Numbered from the stretch's first letter, positions 45,516 through 52,710 are shown. The stretch is 64,000 bases of DNA from JAKAWQ01 sp035509315 (GCA_035509315.1 DATJLS010000033.1:201194-265193), one strand, 5' to 3'. Translations and numbers: made by a program. The notes: generated by a model not told the origin, from the letters alone.

Positions 45516-46634
45516 ATGCGCGTCGTCGTCGCCATGTCGGGCGGCGTTGACAGCGCCGCGACCGCCGGCCTGCTCGCCGAGGCAGGGCATGAGGTGGTCG
45601 GCGTGACACTCCAGCTCTATGAAAGCGGGCCGCGCCGCCATCGCGGAGCCTGCTGCGCTGGCGAGGATATTTACGATGCCCGCCGCGTCGCCGATCATCT
45701 CGGCATTCCTCATTATGTGATCGACGCTGAGGCGCGGTTCCGCGCCGCCGTGCTCGAGGATTTCGCCGCGACCTATGCGGAGGGCGAGACACCGGTGCCC
45801 TGCGTCCGCTGCAACCAGAGCGTCAAGTTTGCCGATCTGTTTTCCCTTGCCCGCGATCTCGGGGCCGAGGCGCTGGCGACCGGCCACTATGTACGCCGGA
45901 TCGAGGGGGCGGCAGGGCCGGAACTGCACCGCGCGCGCGACCTGGTGCGCGACCAGAGCTGGTTCCTCTTCGCGCTTACGCGCGCCCAGCTTGGCTTCTG
46001 CCTCTTTCCGCTGGGCGAGTTTCCAGACAAGACCGAAGTGCGCGGCGCGGCGGCCCGGCTTGGACTGCCGGTCGCCGGAAAGCCGGACAGTCAGGATCTC
46101 TGCTTTGCTCCGGATGGCGACTATGCCGCGGTCGTGGGCCGCTTCAGCCCCGAGGCGCTGGCGACCGGCGAGATCGTTGGCGTGGACGGGCGCGTTCTGG
46201 AGCGGCATGACGGCATTGCGCGCTACACGGTCGGCCAGGGCAAGCGGCTCGGCCGGGCTGCGATGGTGGCGGGCGAACGTCAGGTGGTGGTGGCGCTCGA
46301 TGCCGGTCGGCGGCGCGTGATTGTCGGCCCGCGCGGCACGGGGACGCACAGGGTGATGCTCAGGGAGGTCAATTGGCTGCTCGACCCGCCGCCGGCGCAG
46401 CCCTTTCGCGCCACGGTGAAGCTGCGCGCCCGTGAAGCGCCGCAGCCGGCAACGCTGTTCGCGGATCGGGCAGAGGTGCTGCTTGATGCGCCCGCGCTGC
46501 CGGCGCCGGGCCAAGCTTGCGTCTTCTACGAGGCGAGCCGGGTACTCGGTGGCGGCTTCATCCGCCGCACGGTTGACTTGGCCTTTGCGGTGAAGGACAT
46601 GGTGGGCGAAGGCGGATCGCGGGCAGCATGCTGA
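45516..46634 (+). CDS. mnmA: tRNA-specific 2-thiouridylase MnmA
   Basis: 372 residues. Thiolates U34 of Lys, Glu and Gln tRNAs using sulfur relayed from IscS. PP-loop MSGGVDS (7-13), catalytic Cys99 in PCVRCN and Cys196 in DSQDLCF, and TGHYVRR are present. ATG 45516 has GAGGCGAGG just upstream; GTG 45504 overlapping the ferredoxin stop (GTGA) is an alternative. Last gene before the tRNA that serves as prophage integration site. Confidence 0.94.
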   Translation: MRVVVAMSGGVDSAATAGLLAEAGHEVVGVTLQLYESGPRRHRGACCAGEDIYDARRVADHLGIPHYVIDAEARFRAAVLEDFAATYAEGETPVPCVRCNQSVKFADLFSLARDLGAEALATGHYVRRIEGAAGPELHRARDLVRDQSWFLFALTRAQLGFCLFPLGEFPDKTEVRGAAARLGLPVAGKPDSQDLCFAPDGDYAAVVGRFSPEALATGEIVGVDGRVLERHDGIARYTVGQGKRLGRAAMVAGERQVVVALDAGRRRVIVGPRGTGTHRVMLREVNWLLDPPPAQPFRATVKLRAREAPQPATLFADRAEVLLDAPALPAPGQACVFYEASRVLGGGFIRRTVDLAFAVKDMVGEGGSRAAC

Positions 46635-46652
46635 CCGGCCCGCAAAACCTGT

Positions 46653-46724
46653 AGCGGCGTAGCTCAGCGGTAGAGCAGGGGAATCATAATCCCTTGGTCG
46701 GGGGTTCAAATCCCTCCGCCGCTA
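46653..46724 (+). tRNA. tRNA with anticodon CAT (probably elongator tRNA-Met; tRNA-Ile2 possible)
   Basis: The cloverleaf folds by eye. The acceptor is AGCGGCG/CGCCGCT, the D stem GCTC/GAGC and the anticodon stem GGGGA/TCCCT with loop ATCATAA (anticodon CAT). The T arm is GGGGG TTCAAAT CCCTC, discriminator A, then CC. Initiator features (C1:A72 mismatch, three G:C pairs in the stem) are absent. Deciding Met from lysidine-modified Ile2 needs a classifier. The prophage integrase follows 16 bases later, so the 3' half is the likely attachment core. Confidence 0.93.
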
Positions 46725-46740
46725 CCGTGATTTCAACGAG

Positions 46741-47949
46741 TTACGTGCCGCTTTCCCCACTGGTTGGCAATTTCTGCCGCCGATGGTTGGCAGTCTTCGT
46801 CCGACGGATGTTCTTCACTGGCATGTCGATCGCTTCGACGGCCCCGGTTGCCAGCCGCTGCTGATTGGCGCTTCGGGTGTAGTACCGGGCCATATTCGGC
46901 GTGCGGTGGCCCGACAACGCCATCAGTTGATTCTCGCTTGCCCCGCCCTCGGCCGCCCAGCTCATCGCCGAACTGCGTAGGCCATGCCAGACCACGCCCT
47001 CCAAGCCCGCACTGCGGATCGCCGCGCCCGCGGCTTTCTGGAAGGCGTTCACCTCCCATGGTCTCCCGTCCGGCCGCGCGAGGATGGTCACGGGTGCCGG
47101 CGACAAGCGGGCGTTGGCGCGCTTGCGGCGGTCCAGGAGCAGCTTCAGGTCGGGATGGCACGGCACCCATAGCTTCACGGTGCCGTTGCCCTTCTGCTGA
47201 ACGACATGGACGCGCTGGCCGTCATAGTCCGCCCAGGTCATCGCCACCTGATCCTGTCCCCGCTGCCCGGTGAGCGCTGCCATCGCCGCGGCGAGACGCC
47301 AATCGGGGGTTGCGACCTGCCAGAACTGGCGGAACTGGTCCGGCGTCCAGGCGAGATAGCCGCTGGTCTTCCGTTTCAGCCGCTTGGGCCGGAGCGCGGG
47401 GTTGTCCTCCCTCCAGCCGAGAGGATCGATGGCAAAGCTGAGCAGGATGGACAGCACCGTCACCACGCGATTCGCCTGACGAGCGTTCGCCACCCGCAAT
47501 ATCGCCCCCTTGATCTCGGGGTGTGGGATCTCGCGAAAGGCATAGCGGTCCCGAATCGCGGTTACGTGGCGCCGTAGCAGGCCGGCGACCGGAAGATTTC
47601 CATAATCCCGCTCGAGCGGCACCAGCCCCTTTTCGTAATCGACGCGCGTCGCCGGTTTCTTTTCGGTCCAAGCCGGATTATCGGGGCTTCGATAGCGGGC
47701 GATCAGGTCGGCAATGCTATGAGGGCGGACCTTTCGCTCCTCATTTTTTGCTTCTGCGGCGCGGTCCGCGGCTTCATGGGCAGTGTGGGCCCGCTGCCAT
47801 GCGGCTGTCAGAGCCGCGATGTCCTCCGGATCGACCGGCCGACCGTCTTCGTCGCGCAGGCGCTTCCGGAACCCGTCCCGCCGATAATAGGCCAGCAGCT
47901 TTCCGTGATGCCGGAAGGTTTCAAGGTATTTGAGGTCCACCTTGGCCAC
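46741..47949 (-). CDS. int: Tyrosine-type site-specific integrase
   Basis: 402 residues if started at GTG 47949 (MAKVDLKYLETFRHHGK). Catalytic set: Arg230 in TGQRGQD, Lys in the VQQKGNGTVKLW hairpin, His322-x-x-Arg325 in WHGLRSS, His348 in SGHRTPN, and Tyr356/357 in MARYYTRSA. The 3' end points to the tRNA, the usual geometry of phage integrases. The open frame continues to ATG 48042, but that would overlap the AlpA-like gene by 122 bases. Confidence 0.93.
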   Translation of the reverse strand: MAKVDLKYLETFRHHGKLLAYYRRDGFRKRLRDEDGRPVDPEDIAALTAAWQRAHTAHEAADRAAEAKNEERKVRPHSIADLIARYRSPDNPAWTEKKPATRVDYEKGLVPLERDYGNLPVAGLLRRHVTAIRDRYAFREIPHPEIKGAILRVANARQANRVVTVLSILLSFAIDPLGWREDNPALRPKRLKRKTSGYLAWTPDQFRQFWQVATPDWRLAAAMAALTGQRGQDQVAMTWADYDGQRVHVVQQKGNGTVKLWVPCHPDLKLLLDRRKRANARLSPAPVTILARPDGRPWEVNAFQKAAGAAIRSAGLEGVVWHGLRSSAMSWAAEGGASENQLMALSGHRTPNMARYYTRSANQQRLATGAVEAIDMPVKNIRRTKTANHRRQKLPTSGESGT

Positions 47950-48211
47950 TGGTTGCGAGGTCCCACTCGTCCGTGGCCGTGAGGGCCCGACGTCGATCGG
48001 CGCAATCGTTGTGCGTGCCTCGCTTTCGGTCAAGGTAGGCATCCAAATCCTCCCGATAATAGACAATTCGGCCTCGCGTCAGCCGAACCGGCGGAGGAAC
48101 CTCACCGGCGGCCACTTGAGCGCGCAAGGTTGTCGAGCTGAGACCAACATAGGCCGCCGCCAAGTCCTCTGGCATTCCCCTCGGCCAGCCGGGCAGCGGA
48201 CGATCAGGCAT
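47921..48211 (-). CDS. AlpA-like helix-turn-helix protein, possible excisionase
   Basis: 96 residues. MPEDLAAAYVGLSSTTLRAQVAAGEVPPPVRLTRGRIVYYREDLDAYLDRK is the MerR/AlpA-type HTH with the conserved R-x-x-YYREDLDAYL end. Small proteins of this type next to integrases act as excisionases or int activators. The last 30 residues are low complexity and overlap the integrase start. Confidence 0.75.
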   Translation of the reverse strand: MPDRPLPGWPRGMPEDLAAAYVGLSSTTLRAQVAAGEVPPPVRLTRGRIVYYREDLDAYLDRKRGTHNDCADRRRALTATDEWDLATSGQGGPQIP

Positions 48212-48250
48212 CAGAAATTCTGCTTTCCGTTGGCAACAATCGTGGGAATC

Positions 48251-48694
48251 TCAAGTTTCGATGAGGGAAGCAAAGGGATCGGCGACGGTGTCGGCGTCGC
48301 CGGCGAAGCGAAGGCGAACACCATGCGTGCCGGGCGAGCCGAGGATGACGAAGGGCGCGCGGGCATGGATGCGCCGCGCGGCCGCGAGTGTCAGGAACAC
48401 CGTGCGACCGAAGACGGTTTGGCGGGGCATCTCGATGATCTCGCCATCCTTGTAGAGGAAGAAATAGCCAAGCTCGGAATCGGAGAGCGTCTCGACGACC
48501 ATGCCCGTCCACATGGTGCACACCATGATGGTGAGCGATTTTTCCGTCGCACGATCGAGCAGCCGTTCCCACTGCACCGGCCGGGCGGGCAATAGCGTGA
48601 GCGGATCGAGCTCCGCGAGAGGGTCACGCTTCGGCGCGGGCGTGGGCGCCGGCGCGCGCTCCAAATACTCGATCAGATCGAGCTGCGCGATCAT
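48251..48694 (-). CDS. Hypothetical phage protein
   Basis: 147 residues, not recognised. MIAQLDLIEYL is followed by a proline/alanine linker (about 12-30), then a compact domain with LTIMVCTMWTGMVVETLSDSELGYFFLYKDGEIIEMPRQ and ending AGDADTVADPFASLIET. ATG 48694 overlaps the stop of the upstream gene (ATGA). Last gene of a leftward operon of small accessory genes. Confidence 0.65.
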   Translation of the reverse strand: MIAQLDLIEYLERAPAPTPAPKRDPLAELDPLTLLPARPVQWERLLDRATEKSLTIMVCTMWTGMVVETLSDSELGYFFLYKDGEIIEMPRQTVFGRTVFLTLAAARRIHARAPFVILGSPGTHGVRLRFAGDADTVADPFASLIET

Positions 48695-48978
48695 GCCGCG
48701 TTGCCGCTGCGCGGGCATGGTGGAATGAGCGGAACCCGGGGAACGCACCGGCGCGTGGCGATCGCGGTCGCCGGGAAAATCGATGACGGATCGAGAATCT
48801 TGCGAAAGCCGCCATCGAGCATGACGGCGACAGAAAAGATCGCGCCGTCCCGCGTGCGATAGATGCCATCGACGCGCCCGAGGCCATGCGCCGCGCCGGT
48901 GGCGTCAGGATTGGTGACGAACACGCGTTTGCCGGAGGGATCGCGCTCATAGACGAGCCCGCGAATAAGGTCGTTCAT
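48691..48978 (-). CDS. Hypothetical phage protein
   Basis: 95 residues starting MNDLIRGLVYERDPSGKRVFVTNPDA, not recognised. Two beta-rich segments (VDGIYRTRDGAIFSVAVMLDGGFRKIL) and an arginine/proline tail. Both ends overlap neighbouring genes by 4 bases, which supports it as a real gene in the leftward operon. Confidence 0.6.
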   Translation of the reverse strand: MNDLIRGLVYERDPSGKRVFVTNPDATGAAHGLGRVDGIYRTRDGAIFSVAVMLDGGFRKILDPSSIFPATAIATRRCVPRVPLIPPCPRSGNAA

Positions 48979-49196
48979 TCGGAAAGCTCCTCCGGGCGGC
49001 GGAAGGTCGCGGCATCGACCGGGATCACGGCGATGAACAGGGTGCGATCGTGGCGATCGACCCATCGGCCGAGGACCCAGACGCTGCGGCTGCTGCGCGT
49101 GTCGATCACTTGGCGCCGGCTGTAGTCCGGGATGAAACGCAACTCCGGAGCATCAAGCGGCAACTGGGCGATGAAGGATGGTGGCAGCGCGTTCAT
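48975..49196 (-). CDS. Hypothetical phage protein
   Basis: 73 residues, not recognised: MNALPPSFIAQLPLDAPELRFIPDYS, then RSSRSVWVLGRWVDRHDRTLFIAVIPVD. Overlaps both neighbours by ATGA. Confidence 0.55.
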   Translation of the reverse strand: MNALPPSFIAQLPLDAPELRFIPDYSRRQVIDTRSSRSVWVLGRWVDRHDRTLFIAVIPVDAATFRRPEELSE

Positions 49197-49417
49197 CGTG
49201 CGTATCGCGGGGCAATGCTGCGGAGATGCACGGAAAGACGCCGCGTGCCGGCGATGGCACGCTCGAGGCCGTACGCGGGCAGCGCGGTGATCAGCTCGTC
49301 GAGCGCGTCGGCGAGGACGAGGCAGTGATCCGACGTGCAGGACGGATTGGCGAGCGTGCGCCGCACGAGGAAGAGGATCGGGAATAGCGTGATCGGCGGG
49401 GCCTCGCGGGGCATGTC
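49193..49417 (-). CDS. Hypothetical phage protein
   Basis: 74 residues from MPREAPPITLFPILFLVRRTL; not recognised. The longer frame to 49561 would overlap the small gene at 49419-49544. The start used lies 1 base after that gene's stop codon, and its own stop overlaps the next ATG. Confidence 0.5.
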   Translation of the reverse strand, partial: DMPREAPPITLFPILFLVRRTLANPSCTSDHCLVLADALDELITALPAYGLERAIAGTRRLSVHLRSIAPRYAR

Positions 49418-49418
49418 A

Positions 49419-49544
49419 GGCGCGCTCGCGGCGAAGAGCCCTGGGAAGCGCGAGGGCAAGGCCGAAGGGGAGGAGCAGATAGCGAATGAGACGCCGGACA
49501 CGGCGATTGAGACGTCGGCGGCGGTAATGGCGGCGAGAGGACAT
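49419..49544 (-). CDS. Short arginine-rich phage ORF
   Basis: 41 residues: MSSRRHYRRRRLNRRVRRLI, then a hydrophobic YLLLPFGLALALPRAL stretch. It would be the first gene of the leftward operon, 31 bases from the nearest operator copy. Its stop (49419-49421) is one base before the next ATG. Very basic with a single membrane-like segment; could be a leader or small membrane peptide. Confidence 0.4.
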
Positions 49545-49575
49545 TCGGGCCTCCATCGCACTTGCGATGGAGCAT

Positions 49576-49624
49576 GTTTGTTTTACTAACCTTAGAAGTC
49601 GACTAAAATGTTTGCAGAACTAAC
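49576..49624. promoter_or_regulatory. Two repressor-type operator copies upstream of the leftward operon
   Basis: Copies at 49576-49590 (GTTTGTTTTACTAAC) and 49610-49624 (GTTTGCAGAACTAAC) share the 15-bp pattern GTTWG-N5-CTAAC with two copies between the repressor and cro-like genes at 51.05-51.1 kb. The centre-to-centre distance is 34 bp. Likely binding sites of the XRE repressor at 50655-51017. Confidence 0.65.
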
Positions 49625-49814
49625 ATTCGGCATAAATAAAGGGGCTAATTCGATATCGGGGTTGGCCGCACTCATGGTGGCAGATCGATTGACGTGCGCT
49701 CATTCACGCGGTTGACCGGTGCTGCCGTGCCTCCTTTGTCCTTTGGCGCAACGCCCCGGCCACGACATCGCCCACCTTGTCATTGCAGGCGCAATCCTTA
49801 CGTGAGCCCTCTTT

Positions 49815-50006
49815 TTACTCGGCCGCCGCTTGTAGTGCGCCGAGCGCGACGGTTCGGCTGGCGTTGAGAACCTCTATGCGCACCAGGCGGCCATTTTCGT
49901 CGAAATCGAAGATGACGTCCGGAGCGACTTCTTGCGACTCGTGCGTCGGGGCGTCGACAAGATGGACAAATAGGGCGTCCACCTCGGGATCGTAGCTGGT
50001 CCTCAT
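49815..50006 (-). CDS. DUF2283-type small protein (probable antitoxin)
   Basis: 63 residues: SYDPEVDALFVHLVDAPTHESQEVAPDVIFDFDENGRLVRIEVLNASR. This beta-rich pattern with DVIFDFDENGxLVxIEVLNAS is typical of DUF2283 proteins, which are found paired with DUF4258 proteins as predicted toxin-antitoxin modules. Its ATG overlaps the DUF4258 stop (ATGA). Confidence 0.8.
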   Translation of the reverse strand: MRTSYDPEVDALFVHLVDAPTHESQEVAPDVIFDFDENGRLVRIEVLNASRTVALGALQAAAE

Positions 50007-50248
50007 CGGCGTGCCCCTCGGTCAAAGAATGCCGTCACGACCAGTATATCGTCTCCGTGCAGCCGATGCACAACGCGGAGCACTCGGCCGCCAGCCTCTG
50101 GGATAACCCGATAGGAACGAGTGAGGTCGGGCTGACGAGGATCGGGGCCGGTTCGCTCGGGCGCCCGGATCGTGTGCTCGATCCAATCCAACTGCAGGTT
50201 TCTTACCTTTAGGCCCTCGGCGGCGTGGATGGAAAGAATTAGGGCCAT
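50003..50248 (-). CDS. DUF4258-type small protein (probable toxin partner)
   Basis: 81 residues. A WIEHTIRAPERTGPDPRQPDLTRSYRVI segment followed by GGRVLRVVHRLHGDDILVVTAFFDR resembles DUF4258/RelE-fold-like small proteins. It is encoded upstream of and coupled to the DUF2283 gene, a recurring pair. Toxic activity is predicted from pairing, not shown. Confidence 0.75.
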   Translation of the reverse strand: MALILSIHAAEGLKVRNLQLDWIEHTIRAPERTGPDPRQPDLTRSYRVIPEAGGRVLRVVHRLHGDDILVVTAFFDRGARR

Positions 50249-50257
50249 GCCGCTCTC

Positions 50258-50488
50258 CTATCGTGGCTTCCGGCATCGCGCGAGCAGGCGGCCAATTCGG
50301 CTCGCGCCGGCGCGAAGCTGGGCTCGTGCCTCGGCCGGCATGTCCTGCCAACGGCTCATCAGTCCCAACATCAGGCGCTCCGCATCATCCAGGGCGATGA
50401 CCAATTCGCTTCGCCTTGGGGGCGAGTTTTCTGTTTCGTCGGGTTCTCGCCGGGCGATCACGAATCGGACTCCATATGGTCGGCACAT
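50258..50488 (-). CDS. Hypothetical protein
   Basis: 76 residues from MCRPYGVRFVIARREPDETEN, not recognised; the second half is helical (SELVIALDDAERLMLGLMSRWQDMPAEARAQLRA). An upstream ATG at 50542 would add 18 residues. It lies just upstream of the DUF4258 pair on the same strand. Confidence 0.5.
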   Translation of the reverse strand: MCRPYGVRFVIARREPDETENSPPRRSELVIALDDAERLMLGLMSRWQDMPAEARAQLRAGASRIGRLLARCRKPR

Positions 50489-50654
50489 CCGAAATGAGAC
50501 GCGAGAAAACACTAGCTTTGTCAATAGCTTATTACGCCACATTAGAGGTTGGGCAAGGTCTCGACCGCCAAAGAACGGGGTTGACGTTCAGGCGCAACCC
50601 CCAGTTTCATGCGGATTCAGATTTAGGAGGCTGATGGTGGGGGAAGTCGTAGAA

Positions 50655-51017
50655 TTACGCTGCGGATCTGCGCTTTTGCCTAGGCGGCTCCGCCAGCATC
50701 CTGACAACGAGCTCTCGCTGCTCCTCAGTGAGCCCTCGCCAGAAGTGGAGCCAGGCAAGTTCGTCAGGGTCCTTCACGAACTCGCCATTGCTTGGCGCTT
50801 CATCGGAAAGTCCGCGACGGAGCTCGTCGAGGGAGACACCTAAGACGTCAGCGAGGGCGGCCATAGTGTCTCGCCCGGGGGCAAACTTACCCCTCTCGAT
50901 ATTCGAGATCATTGGGCGGGAGACACCCACCTCGGCGGCGAGTTCCACCTGCGTCAGATTCTTCTTCTGGCGCAGCGTCCTGACCAAGGTGCCCATCATC
51001 TTTTTTGCGTCGGCCAT
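50655..51017 (-). CDS. XRE-family phage repressor (CI-like)
   Basis: 120 residues from MADAKKMMGTLV. The HTH is clear: LRQKKNLTQVELAAEVGVSRPMISNIERGKFAPGRDTMAALADVLGVSLDEL. The C-terminal part is short (EELAWLHFWRGLTEEQRELVVRML-like), so there is no LexA/CI-type peptidase domain. Induction would therefore not be by RecA-stimulated self-cleavage. It is divergent from a Cro-like gene, with two GTTWG-N5-CTAAC operators between them. Confidence 0.82.
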   Translation of the reverse strand: MADAKKMMGTLVRTLRQKKNLTQVELAAEVGVSRPMISNIERGKFAPGRDTMAALADVLGVSLDELRRGLSDEAPSNGEFVKDPDELAWLHFWRGLTEEQRELVVRMLAEPPRQKRRSAA

Positions 51018-51050
51018 GCGGCCAATTTGACCGAAATCGCAAACACATGA

Positions 51051-51100
51051 GTTAGAAGAACTAACATTTGGCTTGACCACCAAATGTTTGCACAGCTAAC
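51051..51100. promoter_or_regulatory. Two operator copies in the repressor/cro-like intergenic region
   Basis: Copies at 51051-51065 (GTTAGAAGAACTAAC, a perfect palindrome in its arms) and 51086-51100 (GTTTGCACAGCTAAC). Their centre-to-centre distance is 35 bp, nearly that of the pair at 49576-49624. An overlapping 9-bp inverted repeat AACATTTGG-N8-CCAAATGTT spans 51063-51088 between them. The site arrangement is that of a lysogeny switch. Confidence 0.7.
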
Positions 51101-51108
51101 CTCTTGGT

Positions 51109-51342
51109 ATGGACGTTTGCGACCTGATCGAAAGGGCGGGTGGAGTGAGCAAGATGGCGGCCCTTTGCCGGGTAGACCATTCGACTGTCTGCGCCTGGAA
51201 GCGCGGGAATTTCCTGCCGGGGAACCGGGTAAGGCAAATTGCGGAACTCCTCACGATTCCCGTCGAGGCGCTTCTCCCGATGGTGCGCGCGCCCGTCTCG
51301 CGCAAAGCGTCCGCCATAGCGGCCCCACAGGAGGCCGCTTGA
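51109..51342 (+). CDS. Cro-like helix-turn-helix protein (YdaS-type)
   Basis: 77 residues: MDVCDLIERAGGVSKMAALCRVDHSTVCAWKRGNFLPGNRVRQIAELLTIPVEALLP. The GGVSKMAALCRVDHSTVCAWKR helix pair is the Cro/YdaS-type pattern. It is the first rightward gene, opposite the XRE repressor, and begins 8 bases after an operator copy. Confidence 0.78.
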   Translation: MDVCDLIERAGGVSKMAALCRVDHSTVCAWKRGNFLPGNRVRQIAELLTIPVEALLPMVRAPVSRKASAIAAPQEAA

Positions 51343-51369
51343 TCGTGGCCCGCGAATTCGTTCGAAGAT

Positions 51370-51537
51370 TTGGAAGGCCGTTCATGCCCGGGGAGATTCC
51401 TCGAGGGGAGCACGCTGCTTCTGCAACGATTCCGGCAGGAAGTCACGGAAAGCTTGTTCACACCGTCGGGAGGCCGTCTCGCCACGGCCAGTCGGTTCCT
51501 CGGGCGGTCTCCGACCGAAGTGCGGGAGGTTTGCTAA
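51370..51537 (+). CDS. Small phage early ORF
   Basis: About 55 residues from TTG 51370: MEGRSCPGRFLEGSTLLLQR, ending GGRLATASRFLGRSPTEVREVC. The last helices resemble a Fis-type HTH tail, but the call is weak. The stop overlaps the next ATG by one base (TAATG). No recognised family. Confidence 0.4.
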   Translation: MEGRSCPGRFLEGSTLLLQRFRQEVTESLFTPSGGRLATASRFLGRSPTEVREVC

Positions 51538-52049
51538 TGACAGCCGCTGAAACAAACATTCTTTTCAGAATTGGGCCGCTTTCGAGTCCCGAGGGATTCG
51601 ACAAACTCGCGATCCGCCGCGAGCGCGACGGGTCGCGAACACCAGTCAACAAATTCAGGCCGGAAGATTGGCCCTTGTTCCGCGAGCTATTTACAGCAGC
51701 TCCCGAAGAAGTTTTTGAAGCCATGCTTTGGTCTGACTTGGGGTCATTTCTGCAGGGATGCCGTTTTGGACTTCGACATGGACATTCACCGGACCCACGA
51801 AGCGGAATTCCTGATGGCCACTCGGATAAAGGATTAGGTGGGCCCGGAGTTTTTCTTCCTGAATCTTGCTGCCCGAAATGTGCTCGTCTCCAACAGTGCG
51901 TTCCGCGGTCAGTTCCTGCTGCCAGTGAAAATTTGCCAAGATCGTGGCCATTGGGATTCTCCGTCTTCGGTGCCGTCACGGAAACGATAGAACAGAACTC
52001 GCCGTTTCCCGAAAGGCCCCCGTCGGCAACGGACGCCCCATGCTCATGA
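51537..52049 (+). CDS. Possible early phage ORF
   Basis: From ATG 51537 the first 70 residues read as protein (KLAIRRERDGSRTPVNKFRP, then EDWPLFRELFTAAPEEVFEAML). Beyond about 51740 the frame is antisense to the equally plausible minus-strand ORF 51691-51951 and loses protein character. Either the gene is real and its tail is odd, or only one of the two ORFs exists. Confidence 0.35.
   Translation: MTAAETNILFRIGPLSSPEGFDKLAIRRERDGSRTPVNKFRPEDWPLFRELFTAAPEEVFEAMLWSDLGSFLQGCRFGLRHGHSPDPRSGIPDGHSDKGLGGPGVFLPESCCPKCARLQQCVPRSVPAASENLPRSWPLGFSVFGAVTETIEQNSPFPERPPSATDAPCS
51691..51951 (-). CDS. Possible hypothetical protein antisense to the early region
   Basis: 86 residues: MATILANFHWQQELTAERTV, then LRAHLILYPSGHQEFRFVGP and EMTPSQTKAWLQKLLRELL. 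Codon choice and amphipathic pattern look like a true protein, but it opposes the direction of the surrounding early genes. Not recognised. Confidence 0.4.
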   Translation of the reverse strand: MATILANFHWQQELTAERTVGDEHISGSKIQEEKLRAHLILYPSGHQEFRFVGPVNVHVEVQNGIPAEMTPSQTKAWLQKLLRELL

Positions 52050-52146
52050 TGATTGGGGGCTATCCGGCGTCACGAAGAGCTTGTGGCCGCTGTCTGGAGG
52101 CTGCCTCGCCCGCGGCTGATCCGTTCCTCCGGGAGGTCACCTGATC

Positions 52147-52323
52147 ATGCGGCGGCTTATTGGGCGGATGCTGCTTTGGTTCATTCAAGCCGAGAGAGAG
52201 GAACGGAGTCGCAGTGCATCCGGTCACACCATCCTGGCGTTCGATGCCGCATTCTGCACGCTGGATCAGCCGGATCCGCTGGACGTAGGCGCGTTCTATC
52301 TTACCCGCCGTGAGGCCGGCTGA
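52147..52323 (+). CDS. Small hypothetical phage protein
   Basis: 58 residues: MRRLIGRMLLWFIQAEREER, then TILAFDAAFCTLDQPDPLDVGAFYLTRREAG. Begins 3 bases after a TGA and ends 2 bases before the next GTG, so it fits an early operon. Not recognised. Confidence 0.5.
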   Translation: MRRLIGRMLLWFIQAEREERSRSASGHTILAFDAAFCTLDQPDPLDVGAFYLTRREAG

Positions 52324-52325
52324 CC

Positions 52326-52595
52326 GTGGTCGAGCCGCTCCTTCGGGACGTGACGGAGTCCCTCATCCAGTCGGAACGGGACTATCTGGATCGTCTGGCG
52401 GAACGATATGAAGGGCTGGTCGGGGCCTGGCAGGATCGGGAAGAGGCTCGACAGGCCGAAGCAGCCCTATTGCAGTCGTTAACAGATTGTACGCGGCATC
52501 CGGCGACTTCACCCGAAGATTTTCGTCCCGGACTTGTTCAAGCCTGCGGGCGAGTGACTCTCGCTGCAGCACACCTGCCGGCTCCAGCTCGGTGA
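52326..52595 (+). CDS. Small hypothetical phage protein
   Basis: 89 residues from GTG. The first 55 (LRDVTESLIQSERDYLDRLA and onward to ALLQSLTDC) form a convincing charged coiled coil. The last 35 overlap the minus-strand ORF 52363-52710 and look less natural. The overlap means one of the two may be spurious. Confidence 0.45.
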   Translation: MVEPLLRDVTESLIQSERDYLDRLAERYEGLVGAWQDREEARQAEAALLQSLTDCTRHPATSPEDFRPGLVQACGRVTLAAAHLPAPAR

Positions 52596-52710
52596 CGAGC
52601 GCGGTGAAAAGCCCGAGAACGGCGGCCACGAGCCTGTCCTGGTCCCGACTCCAGCCATCCAAGAGGACCTCGACGGCGCCGGATGAAAAGTCACGCGGTG
52701 GAACGGTCAT
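52363..52710 (-). CDS. Hypothetical protein, minus strand in early region
   Basis: 115 residues: VLLDGWSRDQDRLVAAVLGL, then FTALVTELEPAGVLQRESLA and DAAYNLLTTAIGLLRPVEPL. Amphipathic helices are consistent along the frame and end in a proline-rich tail. Unrecognised. It faces the early genes on both sides. Confidence 0.5.
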   Translation of the reverse strand: MTVPPRDFSSGAVEVLLDGWSRDQDRLVAAVLGLFTALVTELEPAGVLQRESLARRLEQVRDENLRVKSPDAAYNLLTTAIGLLRPVEPLPDPARPRPALHIVPPDDPDSPVPTG

